Below are positions 57,881 to 64,000 of a stretch of DNA of 64,000 bases, piece by piece. This DNA comes from an uncultured bacterium. GTDB lineage: Bacteria > Bacteroidota > Rhodothermia > Rhodothermales > Rubricoccaceae. Under the pieces are notes generated by a model, which was given only the letters and a program-made list of their open reading frames with translations, made no database searches and was not told the DNA's origin. A program made the translations under genes and the position numbers. The DNA lies in NCBI GenBank assembly GCA_947493945.1, contig CANLSR010000013.1:1-64000 (forward strand). Direction: 5' to 3'. Numbering within the stretch: position 1 is the stretch's first letter; the number at the start of each line of letters is the position of its first letter.

Positions 57881-59344
57881 ATGCTGTTCCGCCAGATCAA
57901 CGACGCCAAGCTCGCGCAGTACGCCTACCTCATCGGCTGCCAGAAAACGAAGGAGGCCTTGGTGGTCGACCCCGAGCGCGACGTCGACCGTTACCTCGCC
58001 GTCGCGGCCCAGGAGGGCCTCACCATCACGCACGTGGCCGAGACCCACATCCACGCCGACTTCCTCTCGGGCGCCCGCGACCTCGCTGACGCCGTCGGCG
58101 CGCGCCTCTACCTCTCGGCCGAGGGCGAGGGCGCCGGGTGGGGCTCGAACTGGGCCGAGGACCGTGACGACGTGACCTTCCTCCGCGACGGCGACACGTT
58201 CGACGTCGGCAACATCGAGGTCCGCGCCGTCCACACGCCCGGCCACACGCCCGAGCACCTGAGCTACCTCGTGGTCGACCGCGGGAGTGGCGCCTCGACG
58301 CCGATGGGGATCGCCTCGGGCGACTTCGTGTTCGTCGGCGACCTCGGGCGGCCCGACCTGCTAGAGAGCGCGGCCGGGCAGGCGGGCGCCCAGGACCCGG
58401 CCGCGCGGATGCTCTACGACTCCGTCCAGCGCTTCCTGGAGCTCGACGATCAGCTCCAGGTCTGGCCCGGGCACGGGGCCGGCTCGGCGTGCGGCAAGGC
58501 GCTGGGTGCCGTCCCCCAGTCGACCGTCGGCTACGAGCGCCAGTACAACGGGGCCATCGACGCCGCCCGCCGCGGCCAGGACGCCTTCGTCGAGGCCATC
58601 CTGGACGCTCAGCCCGAGCCGCCGCTTTACTTCGGGCGGATGAAGCGGCAGAACCGCGACGGCGTCCCGCCCCTACCGTCGCTGCCGACGCCGCGCGCGC
58701 TCGCGCCCGACGAGCTGGCGGACCTCGCCGGCGCCGGGCTGGACGGCGCCACGGTGATCGACACCCGCGCCGACCGCTCGGCGTTCATGGCGGCGCACCT
58801 GCCGGGCGCGCTCTACAGCCCGCTGACCCAGCAGTTCAACACCGTCGTTGGCTCGTTCGTGACCGACCCGGAGGCGCCGCTCGTGCTCGTGCTCCCCGAA
58901 GCGGACGTCGCCGGGGCCGTCCGCGACCTGGTCCGGATCGGCTACGACAACGTCCCGGCCTACGCCACCTACGAGACGCTCGCGGCCGTGCTCCAGCGCG
59001 ACGGCGTCGCGGCCTCGGTCCCCGAGGTGACGTTCCGAGAGGTCGTCGACCGCGAGGACGGCGCTGCCGTCCTCGACGTGCGCCGCCAAGCCGAGCACGC
59101 CGCGGGCCACGTCCCCGGGTCGTCGAACGTCGCCCACACCCGCCTCGCCGGTCGGACGGACGACGTGCCCGGGGGCGCGCCGCTCTACGTCCACTGCCAG
59201 AGCGGCGCCCGTGCGGCCGTGGCCAGCGCGTTCCTGGCGCGCGAGGGCCACGACGTCCGCTACGTCAACGACGGCTTCCCGCACTACCGCGAGATTGCCC
59301 CGGACGAGGTCGAGACCGGAGCGACGGCCGAGTCTGCCGCGTGA
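57881..59344 (+). CDS. Persulfide dioxygenase (MBL fold) with two rhodanese domains
   Basis: A 487-aa cytoplasmic enzyme that oxidises glutathione or other persulfides to sulfite and processes sulfane sulfur. The metallo-beta-lactamase domain (about 1-250) has ETHIHADFLSGAR, HTPGHTPEHLSYL, SGDFVFVGDLGRPDLL and WPGHGAGSACGK, the ETHE1-type set. Rhodanese 1 (about 275-370) has no catalytic Cys. Rhodanese 2 (about 375-475) has the active loop YVHCQSGARAAVASAFLA. The fusion is common in bacterial sulfur loci. It follows the yeeE pair by 76 bp. Confidence 0.92.
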   Translation: MLFRQINDAKLAQYAYLIGCQKTKEALVVDPERDVDRYLAVAAQEGLTITHVAETHIHADFLSGARDLADAVGARLYLSAEGEGAGWGSNWAEDRDDVTFLRDGDTFDVGNIEVRAVHTPGHTPEHLSYLVVDRGSGASTPMGIASGDFVFVGDLGRPDLLESAAGQAGAQDPAARMLYDSVQRFLELDDQLQVWPGHGAGSACGKALGAVPQSTVGYERQYNGAIDAARRGQDAFVEAILDAQPEPPLYFGRMKRQNRDGVPPLPSLPTPRALAPDELADLAGAGLDGATVIDTRADRSAFMAAHLPGALYSPLTQQFNTVVGSFVTDPEAPLVLVLPEADVAGAVRDLVRIGYDNVPAYATYETLAAVLQRDGVAASVPEVTFREVVDREDGAAVLDVRRQAEHAAGHVPGSSNVAHTRLAGRTDDVPGGAPLYVHCQSGARAAVASAFLAREGHDVRYVNDGFPHYREIAPDEVETGATAESAA

Positions 59345-59464
59345 CCTCGGCGTCTTCCGTGCCCCTCCGCCCTCCGCCCGTGACGGCTCCCCCCTTCGTC
59401 CGCTCTGCGGCCTCGCCGGCGGGCCTCTCGCGCTGCGGCGCCGTCTGACCCCCCAGGACTCCTA

Positions 59465-60547
59465 ATGCTCTACGCCCTCCTTGGGGCCGTCGCCATCGGC
59501 CTGGTCCTCGGGCTCCTCGGCTCCGGCGGCTCCATCCTCACCGTCCCCGTCCTGGTCTACCTCGCGGGCCAGCCCGACAAGGTGGCCATCGCCGAGAGCC
59601 TGGCCATCGTCGGGGCCATTGCGGCGGTCGGCGCCGTCCCGTACGCGCGCCAGAAGCTCGTCGACTGGCACTCGGTCCTCTACTTCGGCGTGCCGGGCAT
59701 CGTGGGCACCTACGGCGGCGCGGCGCTGGCCCAGTGGGTCCCCGGCGCCGTCCAACTGGCGCTGTTCGCCGTCGTGATGATCCTGGCCGCGGTGCTCATG
59801 TTCCGAGGCCGGGAGGGGGCCGCCGAGGGCGGGGAGCGGGACCGCCAGCCGCTGTGGCTCGTCGCCGCCGAGGGCCTGGCCGTCGGCGTTCTCACGGGCC
59901 TGGTCGGCGTCGGCGGAGGGTTCCTGATCGTGCCCGCGCTCGTCTTGCTCGGCGGTCTCTCGATGCGGCTGGCCGTCGGGACGAGCCTGCTCATCGTCGC
60001 GGCCAAGAGCGCCGCCGGGTTCGTCAAGTACACCGACGTGCTCGCCGAGGCCGGTCAGCACGTCGACTGGCGGTTGATCGGGGTCTTCGCCGCGATCGGC
60101 ATCGCGGGCTCGTTCGTGGGCAACGTGCTCAGCCAGCGCGTGCCGCAGGCCCAGCTCAAGCGCGGGTTCGCCGTCTTCCTCGTCCTCATGGGCGTGTTCA
60201 TCTTGTACAAGGAGGGGCCGGCGGCGCTCGGCCTGGACGCCCAGGCGGCGACGGCGCCCGCGCCGCAGGTGGCGCCGGTCGCCCCCGTCCGCCTGTCCGC
60301 TGCCGAGGCGGTCGCCCTGCTGTTGGACACGCCCGAGGCGGTCCTGGTCGACGTCCGCACCGCGCCCGAGGTCGCCGTGACGGGCACGCTGGCCGGCGCC
60401 CTCACGTTCGCCTACGCCCCGGGCTTTACCGGACGCGCCGCCGAGGACCTCGACCCCGACCGGCCCGTCCTACTCTACTTCGCCTCCGGCGCCCGCTCGG
60501 CCCGCGCCGCGCGCGCCCTCGCCGGGGCGGGCCTGCCCACCGACTAG
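59465..60547 (+). CDS. TauE/SafE sulfite exporter fused to a Cys-less rhodanese
   Basis: A 360-aa protein. Eight helices (1-265) with GLLGSGGSILTVPVLVYLAG and GVLTGLVGVGGGFLIVPALV are the duplicated TauE motifs. Such proteins export sulfite or other sulfonates. A linker of Ala/Pro (about 268-285) leads to a rhodanese-like domain (about 285-360) whose active loop reads LLYFASGARSARAARALA. The Cys is replaced by Phe (usual form YCASGxRS), and the domain stops early (GAGLPTD). It may sense or bind rather than transfer sulfur. It likely disposes of sulfite made upstream. Confidence 0.88.
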   Translation: MLYALLGAVAIGLVLGLLGSGGSILTVPVLVYLAGQPDKVAIAESLAIVGAIAAVGAVPYARQKLVDWHSVLYFGVPGIVGTYGGAALAQWVPGAVQLALFAVVMILAAVLMFRGREGAAEGGERDRQPLWLVAAEGLAVGVLTGLVGVGGGFLIVPALVLLGGLSMRLAVGTSLLIVAAKSAAGFVKYTDVLAEAGQHVDWRLIGVFAAIGIAGSFVGNVLSQRVPQAQLKRGFAVFLVLMGVFILYKEGPAALGLDAQAATAPAPQVAPVAPVRLSAAEAVALLLDTPEAVLVDVRTAPEVAVTGTLAGALTFAYAPGFTGRAAEDLDPDRPVLLYFASGARSARAARALAGAGLPTD

Positions 60548-60552
60548 CTCCG

Positions 60553-60735
60553 ATGCGACTCCCCACCCTCGACGCCCGCCAGCGCGGCGAGTCCGCCTCG
60601 GGCCCCCTCGCCGGGGCCGCCAACGCCGACGTGATGGGACTGGGCTTCCAGGGCCGGGCCACCAAGGGCCTCCGCCGGATGGGCCACGCGGGCGCCCTCG
60701 ACGCGCTGGCGGAGGCGGGCGCCGAGACGGCCTAG
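60553..60735 (+). CDS. Hypothetical 60-aa protein
   Basis: A short frame from ATG 60553, 5 bp after the TauE-rhodanese stop and 3 bp before the desaturase GTG, so it fills the gap exactly. The sequence is MRLPTLDARQRGESASGPLA followed by a Gly/Ala-rich region with VMGLGFQGRATKGLRRMGHA. No family is recognised. It could be a real small gene or an out-of-frame relic of the missing rhodanese end. Confidence 0.4.
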   Translation: MRLPTLDARQRGESASGPLAGAANADVMGLGFQGRATKGLRRMGHAGALDALAEAGAETA

Positions 60736-60738
60736 CCC

Positions 60739-61596
60739 GTGGCCGCGCTCCTCGACCTGCTCCAGACGACCCAGGCCGGCGCCGCGCTCGCCGGCCTGGT
60801 GGTCCTGCTTATGATTGAGGGCGCGCACCCGTTTTTCGAGTTGTTCCGAGGCCGCGGCGATCGGGGCCGCCACCTGGTGCGCAACCTCGCCCTGGGCGCC
60901 GTCAACAGCGTGCTCGTGGCCGTCGTGTTCGCGGGCTTGTGGGTCGCGGCCGCGGCCTACGCCCAGGCGAACGGGTGGGGCCTGCTTCGCGTGGCCGAGC
61001 TCCCGGCCTGGCTCCACGCCGTCCTGGCCGTCCTGGCGCTCGACGTGTGGACCTACGCGTGGCACCGGATGAACCACCGCGTGCCGTTCCTGTGGCGGTT
61101 CCACCGGGTCCACCACTCGGACGCCCAGATGGACGTGACGACGGCGAGCCGCTTCCACACCGGCGAGATCGTGCTCTCGTCGCTCTTGCGCGTCCCGCTC
61201 ATCGTGGCCCTCGGCGTGACGGCGTGGGAGCTGGTGCTCTACGAGACGATGATGTTCGCCGTCGTCCAGTTCCACCACGCCAACGTCGCGCTTCCGGCGC
61301 GCGTCGAGGCCGTCGTGAACAAGGTCATCGTCACGCCGGCGATGCACAAAGTCCACCACAGCCGGTGGCAGCCCGAGACCGACTCCAACTACTCGGCCAT
61401 GCTGTCGGTCTGGGACCGCCTGTTCCGCTCGTTCCGCCGCCGCGAGGCGCTCCACGAGGTGGACCTGGGGCTGGCGGAGTTCGACGACGACGCCCACCAG
61501 TCGGTCGCCGGGATGCTGCGGACGCCCCTGGCGCCCGTCGGCACGCCAGAGGCCCGCCCGGCGGCGCCCACGAAGGGCGCTCGGGGCCGGCGTTGA
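60739..61596 (+). CDS. Sterol desaturase/fatty acid hydroxylase-family membrane enzyme
   Basis: A 285-aa di-iron membrane oxygenase starting at GTG 60739. Four hydrophobic segments surround the His clusters: WHRMNHRVPF, FHRVHHSDAQ, FHHANVALP and MHKVHHSRWQPETDSNYSA, which match the HxxxH/HxxHH pattern of PF04116. Such enzymes hydroxylate or desaturate lipids, sterols or carotenoids. An Ala/Pro-rich tail of about 35 residues follows. It is the last plus-strand gene of the sulfur cluster by position, but nothing ties its chemistry to sulfur. Confidence 0.9.
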   Translation: MAALLDLLQTTQAGAALAGLVVLLMIEGAHPFFELFRGRGDRGRHLVRNLALGAVNSVLVAVVFAGLWVAAAAYAQANGWGLLRVAELPAWLHAVLAVLALDVWTYAWHRMNHRVPFLWRFHRVHHSDAQMDVTTASRFHTGEIVLSSLLRVPLIVALGVTAWELVLYETMMFAVVQFHHANVALPARVEAVVNKVIVTPAMHKVHHSRWQPETDSNYSAMLSVWDRLFRSFRRREALHEVDLGLAEFDDDAHQSVAGMLRTPLAPVGTPEARPAAPTKGARGRR

Positions 61597-61777
61597 TGGT
61601 CGGATAGAAGGGAGTTACATCTCCTACCAGATCCTCCCGGAGACCGCCGACCGGCCCGTGCGCGCGGGTGACGAGCCGGATGCGAGCGCCGCACCGCGCC
61701 CGGCGCCGCCGGCCGCCTCGGCTCTCCCGGTCGGGCTATGGGCTACCTCCCTTGCGGGCCGCGCGCTCTTGGACTCC

Positions 61778-62044
61778 CCGCTCGTCGTCACCGCCGACCG
61801 CCAGCCGGTCGCGTTCTTCGCCGTCGCGGCGGACGACGTCGCGCTCTACGGCCGTGACCTCTCGGCGCTCCCCTGGCTCCTCGACCTCGCGAGCCGCACG
61901 GTCGGCCTCAACCTCGTCTGGACGTTCGGCTACAACGCAGCCGGGCTCGCGCTCGCCGTGGCGGGCCTGCTCCACCCGCTCGTGGCCGTCGTCGTGATGG
62001 TGCTCTCGAGCGGCCTCGTGACGGCGACGGCGCTCCGCCTCGGC
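61778..62044 (+). pseudogene. Remnant of a P1B-type ATPase C-terminus
   Basis: The frame reads PLVVTADRQPVAFFAVAADD-VALYGRDLSALPWLLDLASRTV and then LNLVWTFGYNAAGLALAVAG with VVVMVLSSGLVTATALRLG. The second part matches the last two membrane helices of copper-type ATPases (RQNLxWAFxYN, MxxSSVxVVxNALRL). The first part looks like the P-domain strand before a missing GDGVNDAPAL region. So both the 5' end and an internal piece are gone. The flanking frame has no ATPase text. Confidence 0.6.
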
Positions 62045-62104
62045 ACGGCGCCCGCCTGCGTCGCGCTCGGGGGCGGCAGGCCTCCGGCGCCGCCGGGCTC
62101 TAGG

Positions 62105-62920
62105 CTAGGCGGCCTTGAAGACCGGCTCGAACTCCCGGAGCGGCATCCCGGGCTCGTCGTCGCCGCTGGCGGTCGCGTCCGGCCGCGCCAGCTCGAGGTC
62201 GAACGCGACCCGGTCGGCCCGGTAGTACCGGCGCTGGTAGTAGACCGCCCGCTCGCCCGCCGTGTAGCTCGTCCGCTCCACGACCAGCAGCGGGGCCCCC
62301 TCGGGCACGCCCAGCGGCCCGGCCTCGTCGGCGTGGGCCACGGCCGCCTCGATCCGGTAGCGGCCCCGGAGCACGGGGATCTCGCAGTCCCGCTCCAGCA
62401 CGCGGTAGATGGTCTCGGTCGTGAGGTCGTGGCCCTCCAGGAACTGGGCGTAGAACGGCGGCAGCCACGTCCGGTCGAGCGCCACAGGCCGGTCATCACC
62501 GAGGCGGAGCCGGTCGAGCCGGACCGTCGGCGCGCCAGGCTCGACGCCGAGCGCCTCGGCCACGTACGGGGGCGCGCCCTCGGGCGACCGGTGGAGCACC
62601 CGGCTCGTCGCCGCGAGCCCGGCGCGCTCCATGTCCTGGGCGAAGTCGGTCAGCCGCACGAGCCCCTGGGGCAGCGGCGGCGGCGCCACGAACGAGCCCA
62701 GGCCCTGGCGGCGGTAGATCCGCCCCTCGTTCTCGAGCGTCGCGAGGGCGCGGCGGACGGTGATCCGGCTCACGCCGGAGAGCTCGCCGAGCTCGGCCTC
62801 GCTCGGGAGCCGGTCGTGGGCGGCCATCGCCCCAGAGCGGACCTGGTCCCGGAGCCAGTCCGAGAGCTGCTCGTGGCGGGGCGTGCCAGGTCGAAACACG
62901 GGGGGGGAGGCCGCTGTCAT
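62105..62920 (-). CDS. GntR/HutC-family transcriptional regulator
   Basis: A 271-aa regulator. The wHTH domain (about 12-80) has RLPSEAELGELSGVSRITVR and ALATLENEGRIYRRQGLGSF. The UTRA effector domain (about 95-255) has YVAEALGVEPGAPTVRLDRL, TTETIYRVLERDCEIPVLRG and YYQRRYYRADRVAFDLEL. It binds a small effector, typically a sugar phosphate, amino acid or phosphonate. ATG 62920 was chosen; the frame is open to 62998. The adjacent ATPase remnant may be its former target, and paired repeats upstream suggest autoregulation. Confidence 0.9.
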   Translation of the reverse strand: MTAASPPVFRPGTPRHEQLSDWLRDQVRSGAMAAHDRLPSEAELGELSGVSRITVRRALATLENEGRIYRRQGLGSFVAPPPLPQGLVRLTDFAQDMERAGLAATSRVLHRSPEGAPPYVAEALGVEPGAPTVRLDRLRLGDDRPVALDRTWLPPFYAQFLEGHDLTTETIYRVLERDCEIPVLRGRYRIEAAVAHADEAGPLGVPEGAPLLVVERTSYTAGERAVYYQRRYYRADRVAFDLELARPDATASGDDEPGMPLREFEPVFKAA

Positions 62921-62953
62921 CGCGTGGGGAGGCGTTCTCCCACAAGCTAGGTC

Positions 62954-62990
62954 ATGACGAGTACTCTGTATAGCACCCGTTATGACGAGT
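62954..62990. promoter_or_regulatory. Direct repeats upstream of the GntR gene
   Basis: ATGACGAGT occurs at 62954-62962 and again at 62982-62990, 28 bp apart centre to centre, just before the regulator start. A CTCTGTATAG segment between them could supply a -10. They are likely operators for the GntR protein. Confidence 0.4.
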
Positions 62991-63278
62991 TCGGTCAAGA
63001 CGTCTCTCAGTGCCCGGCAAGGTGGACGGGGCCGACGGCGACCCGGCTCCGTAGCCGGGCGCTCGGCGCCCGCGGGGCTGGCGGCCGTGGTGGCAGCGTT
63101 CGACCAGGCCGACGGGCTCGACCCGCACCTCTGCCGCCCGGCCGAGGGGGAGGGGCGGGGCGCGCCCGCGCCCGACGGCCCCGGGCCCGGTTACGACGAG
63201 GTGGAGGGTCGGGGCGCTCCCTGTAGAGTGCGGTGCCCGCCGGCTCCTCGTGCGGTCCATCGACCGCACGGCACTTCT
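62991..63278. other. Gene-free gap with one perfect hairpin
   Basis: No frame in this interval resembles a protein family. CGTGCGGTC-CATC-GACCGCACG (63249-63270) is a perfect 9-bp stem with a 4-nt loop, a possible terminator or site of unknown role. Confidence 0.35.
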
Positions 63279-63338
63279 CGCTGCTGACCGCCCTCGCCAG
63301 CGCGCCGGGGGCGGCGTTGGCGAGGGCGGCGCGCAGCG
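63279..63338 (-). terminator. Long stem-loop after the acetyltransferase gene
   Basis: Arms CGCTG and CCGCCCTCGCC (63279-63298) pair with GGCGAGGGCGG and CAGCG (63319-63338), interrupted by an unpaired 4-nt pair. The stem begins 6 bases beyond the acetyltransferase stop. It is a probable terminator, without a T run. Confidence 0.5.
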
Positions 63339-63343
63339 GCGGG

Positions 63344-63856
63344 TTAGGTGGCGTCGGCAAAATCGACGCGGTCCAACCGGTACACAAAGCACTCGTCGCG
63401 GCCAAAGCTGCGCCGTTCGACAAAGCGGAACCCCAGCCGCTCGTAGAACCGGTGGGCGCGCGTGTTGCTGGCGAGGGGGTCGACCAAGACCGCCGCGACC
63501 TCGGTGGCCTCGAAACACCGACCGAGCGCGAGGTGCATCATGGCCGTCCCGTACCCCCTCCCCAAGTCGGACGCTTCACCGATCCAGATGTCGATGGCCC
63601 TTCGGTTCGGGGCCACGTCCCCCCAGTAATGGCTCTCCTCACGGGCGGGGTCGATGATCTGGACGAACCCGATGGGGCGGCCGCCCGCCTCGGCGACGAG
63701 CTGGTCCCGCCAGTCGGGAGAACGGTCTAGCTCCGCCTCCCAACACCACTCGTCGTTGGGGCCGGCGGCGACCACGTGTGGGTGCTCGTCCCAACGACGG
63801 AGCAGGTCCAGGTCGCTGGGGAGCGCCGGTCGGAACTCGATGGCGGGCCGGTTCAT
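63344..63856 (-). CDS. GNAT acetyltransferase resembling aminoglycoside 6'-N-acetyltransferases
   Basis: A 170-aa acetyltransferase (Acetyltransf_8 type). The acetyl-CoA site is SDLGRGYGTAMMHLALGRCF. Upstream are LVAEAGGRPIGFVQIIDPAR and RAIDIWIGEASD, downstream DPLASNTRAHRFYERLGFRF. This order and text parallel AAC(6')-Ib (GIDQLLANASQLGKGLGT, DPSPSNLRAIRCYEKAGF). Chromosomal homologues often acetylate other amines, so resistance is not assured. The ATG at 63856 is clear. No upstream integron core site is found. Confidence 0.82.
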   Translation of the reverse strand: MNRPAIEFRPALPSDLDLLRRWDEHPHVVAAGPNDEWCWEAELDRSPDWRDQLVAEAGGRPIGFVQIIDPAREESHYWGDVAPNRRAIDIWIGEASDLGRGYGTAMMHLALGRCFEATEVAAVLVDPLASNTRAHRFYERLGFRFVERRSFGRDECFVYRLDRVDFADAT

Positions 63857-63896
63857 CGGGCCTCAGGGGGACGGAAGGTTGGGAGCCGCGCGCCGC

Positions 63897-64000
63897 CTAG
63901 GCCGCGTGGCTGCAGCCCTCGATAAACGACCGTACGGCGGCGTTGTATGCGGGCGCGTTGTCCTCGTGCATTATGTGGGATGCTTCGGGGATCTGCTCCC
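63897..64000 (-). CDS. C-terminus of a probable alpha/beta hydrolase (cut by window edge)
   Basis: The visible 33 residues are EQIPEASHIMHEDNAPAYNA followed by AVRSFIEGCSHAA and a TAG stop at 63897-63899. The His in SHIMHEDN is placed like the catalytic His near the end of alpha/beta hydrolases (IPxxSHxxxxExP). The rest lies beyond the right edge. It is 40 bp upstream of the acetyltransferase on the same strand, so the two may be cotranscribed. Confidence 0.6.
   Translation of the reverse strand, partial: EQIPEASHIMHEDNAPAYNAAVRSFIEGCSHAA

Noticed and set aside
63279..63349. attC site of an integron cassette at the end of the acetyltransferase gene
   Set aside because: GTTAGGT fits one core box and overlaps the stop, and a stem-loop is present. 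But no matching second core box lies beyond the stem and no core site precedes the gene. A terminator is simpler.
63344..63856. Named aminoglycoside resistance gene
   Set aside because: The fold and motifs resemble AAC(6')-Ib, but overall similarity looks distant, so only a family-level acetyltransferase call is supported.

Overview
The window looks like part of a plasmid or other secondary replicon from a GC-rich (about 70%) member of the Bacteroidota/Rhodothermota group. An iteron origin lies beside a Rep_3-type initiator (3.8-5.85 kb) and a parA/small-partner partition locus lies at 36.8-38.0 kb. The host inference comes from three secreted proteins with type IX (Por) C-terminal sorting domains, TonB receptors with a carboxypeptidase-like regulatory domain, weak Shine-Dalgarno signals and a LytTR/His_kinase pair. 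Species cannot be named from this sequence.

Layout. 0-3.5 kb: recombination debris, with a frameshifted integron integrase, an intact tyrosine recombinase bracketed by an 11-bp motif inside diverged inverted repeats, and an AbrB-like fragment. 3.8-5.85 kb: rep gene, nine iterons and an AT-rich unwinding segment. 6.4-34.5 kb: a uronate-polysaccharide locus in two divergent arms. The minus arm reads lacI-kduI-kduD-(DUF4861-GH88)-GH2-TonB receptor-beta-helix-beta-helix-PL6-beta-helix-PL38-like lyase. The plus arm reads uxaC-dctPQM-uxuB(SDR)-uxuA-eda-kdgK-PL14-like lyase. The arms meet at a palindromic operator (25197-25210) and overlapping divergent promoters. 34.6-36.7 kb: about 2 kb without convincing genes, holding a MITE-like element and CTAG-rich palindromes. 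36.8-38 kb: partition genes. 38.2-43.8 kb: outer-membrane beta-barrel protein, small Spy-like protein and LytTR/LytS two-component pair. 44-53 kb: metal P-type ATPase, four tandem universal stress proteins, a flavin monooxygenase and a LuxR-type regulator with a degenerate receiver. 53.3-55.7 kb: cytosine-deaminase-like amidohydrolase and MFS transporter. 56.2-61.6 kb: sulfur genes (ArsR, two YeeE-type proteins, persulfide dioxygenase-rhodanese, TauE-rhodanese), then a sterol desaturase. 61.8-64 kb: ATPase remnant, GntR regulator, AAC(6')-like acetyltransferase and the end of a probable alpha/beta hydrolase.

How it fits together. Surface and periplasmic lyases cut a hexuronate polymer, the TonB receptor imports oligomers, GH88 and GH2 release monomers, and the TRAP system carries uronates inward. 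KduI/KduD process unsaturated ends, while UxaC/UxuB/UxuA process free glucuronate. Both branches reach KDG, then KdgK and Eda give pyruvate and glyceraldehyde-3-phosphate. There is a glucuronate branch and KduI/KduD, but no galacturonate branch, no recognisable alginate-type DEH reductase, no SusD and no sulfatase. This suggests a non-sulfated glucuronate-rich polymer carried as a mobile trait; that substrate call is inference.
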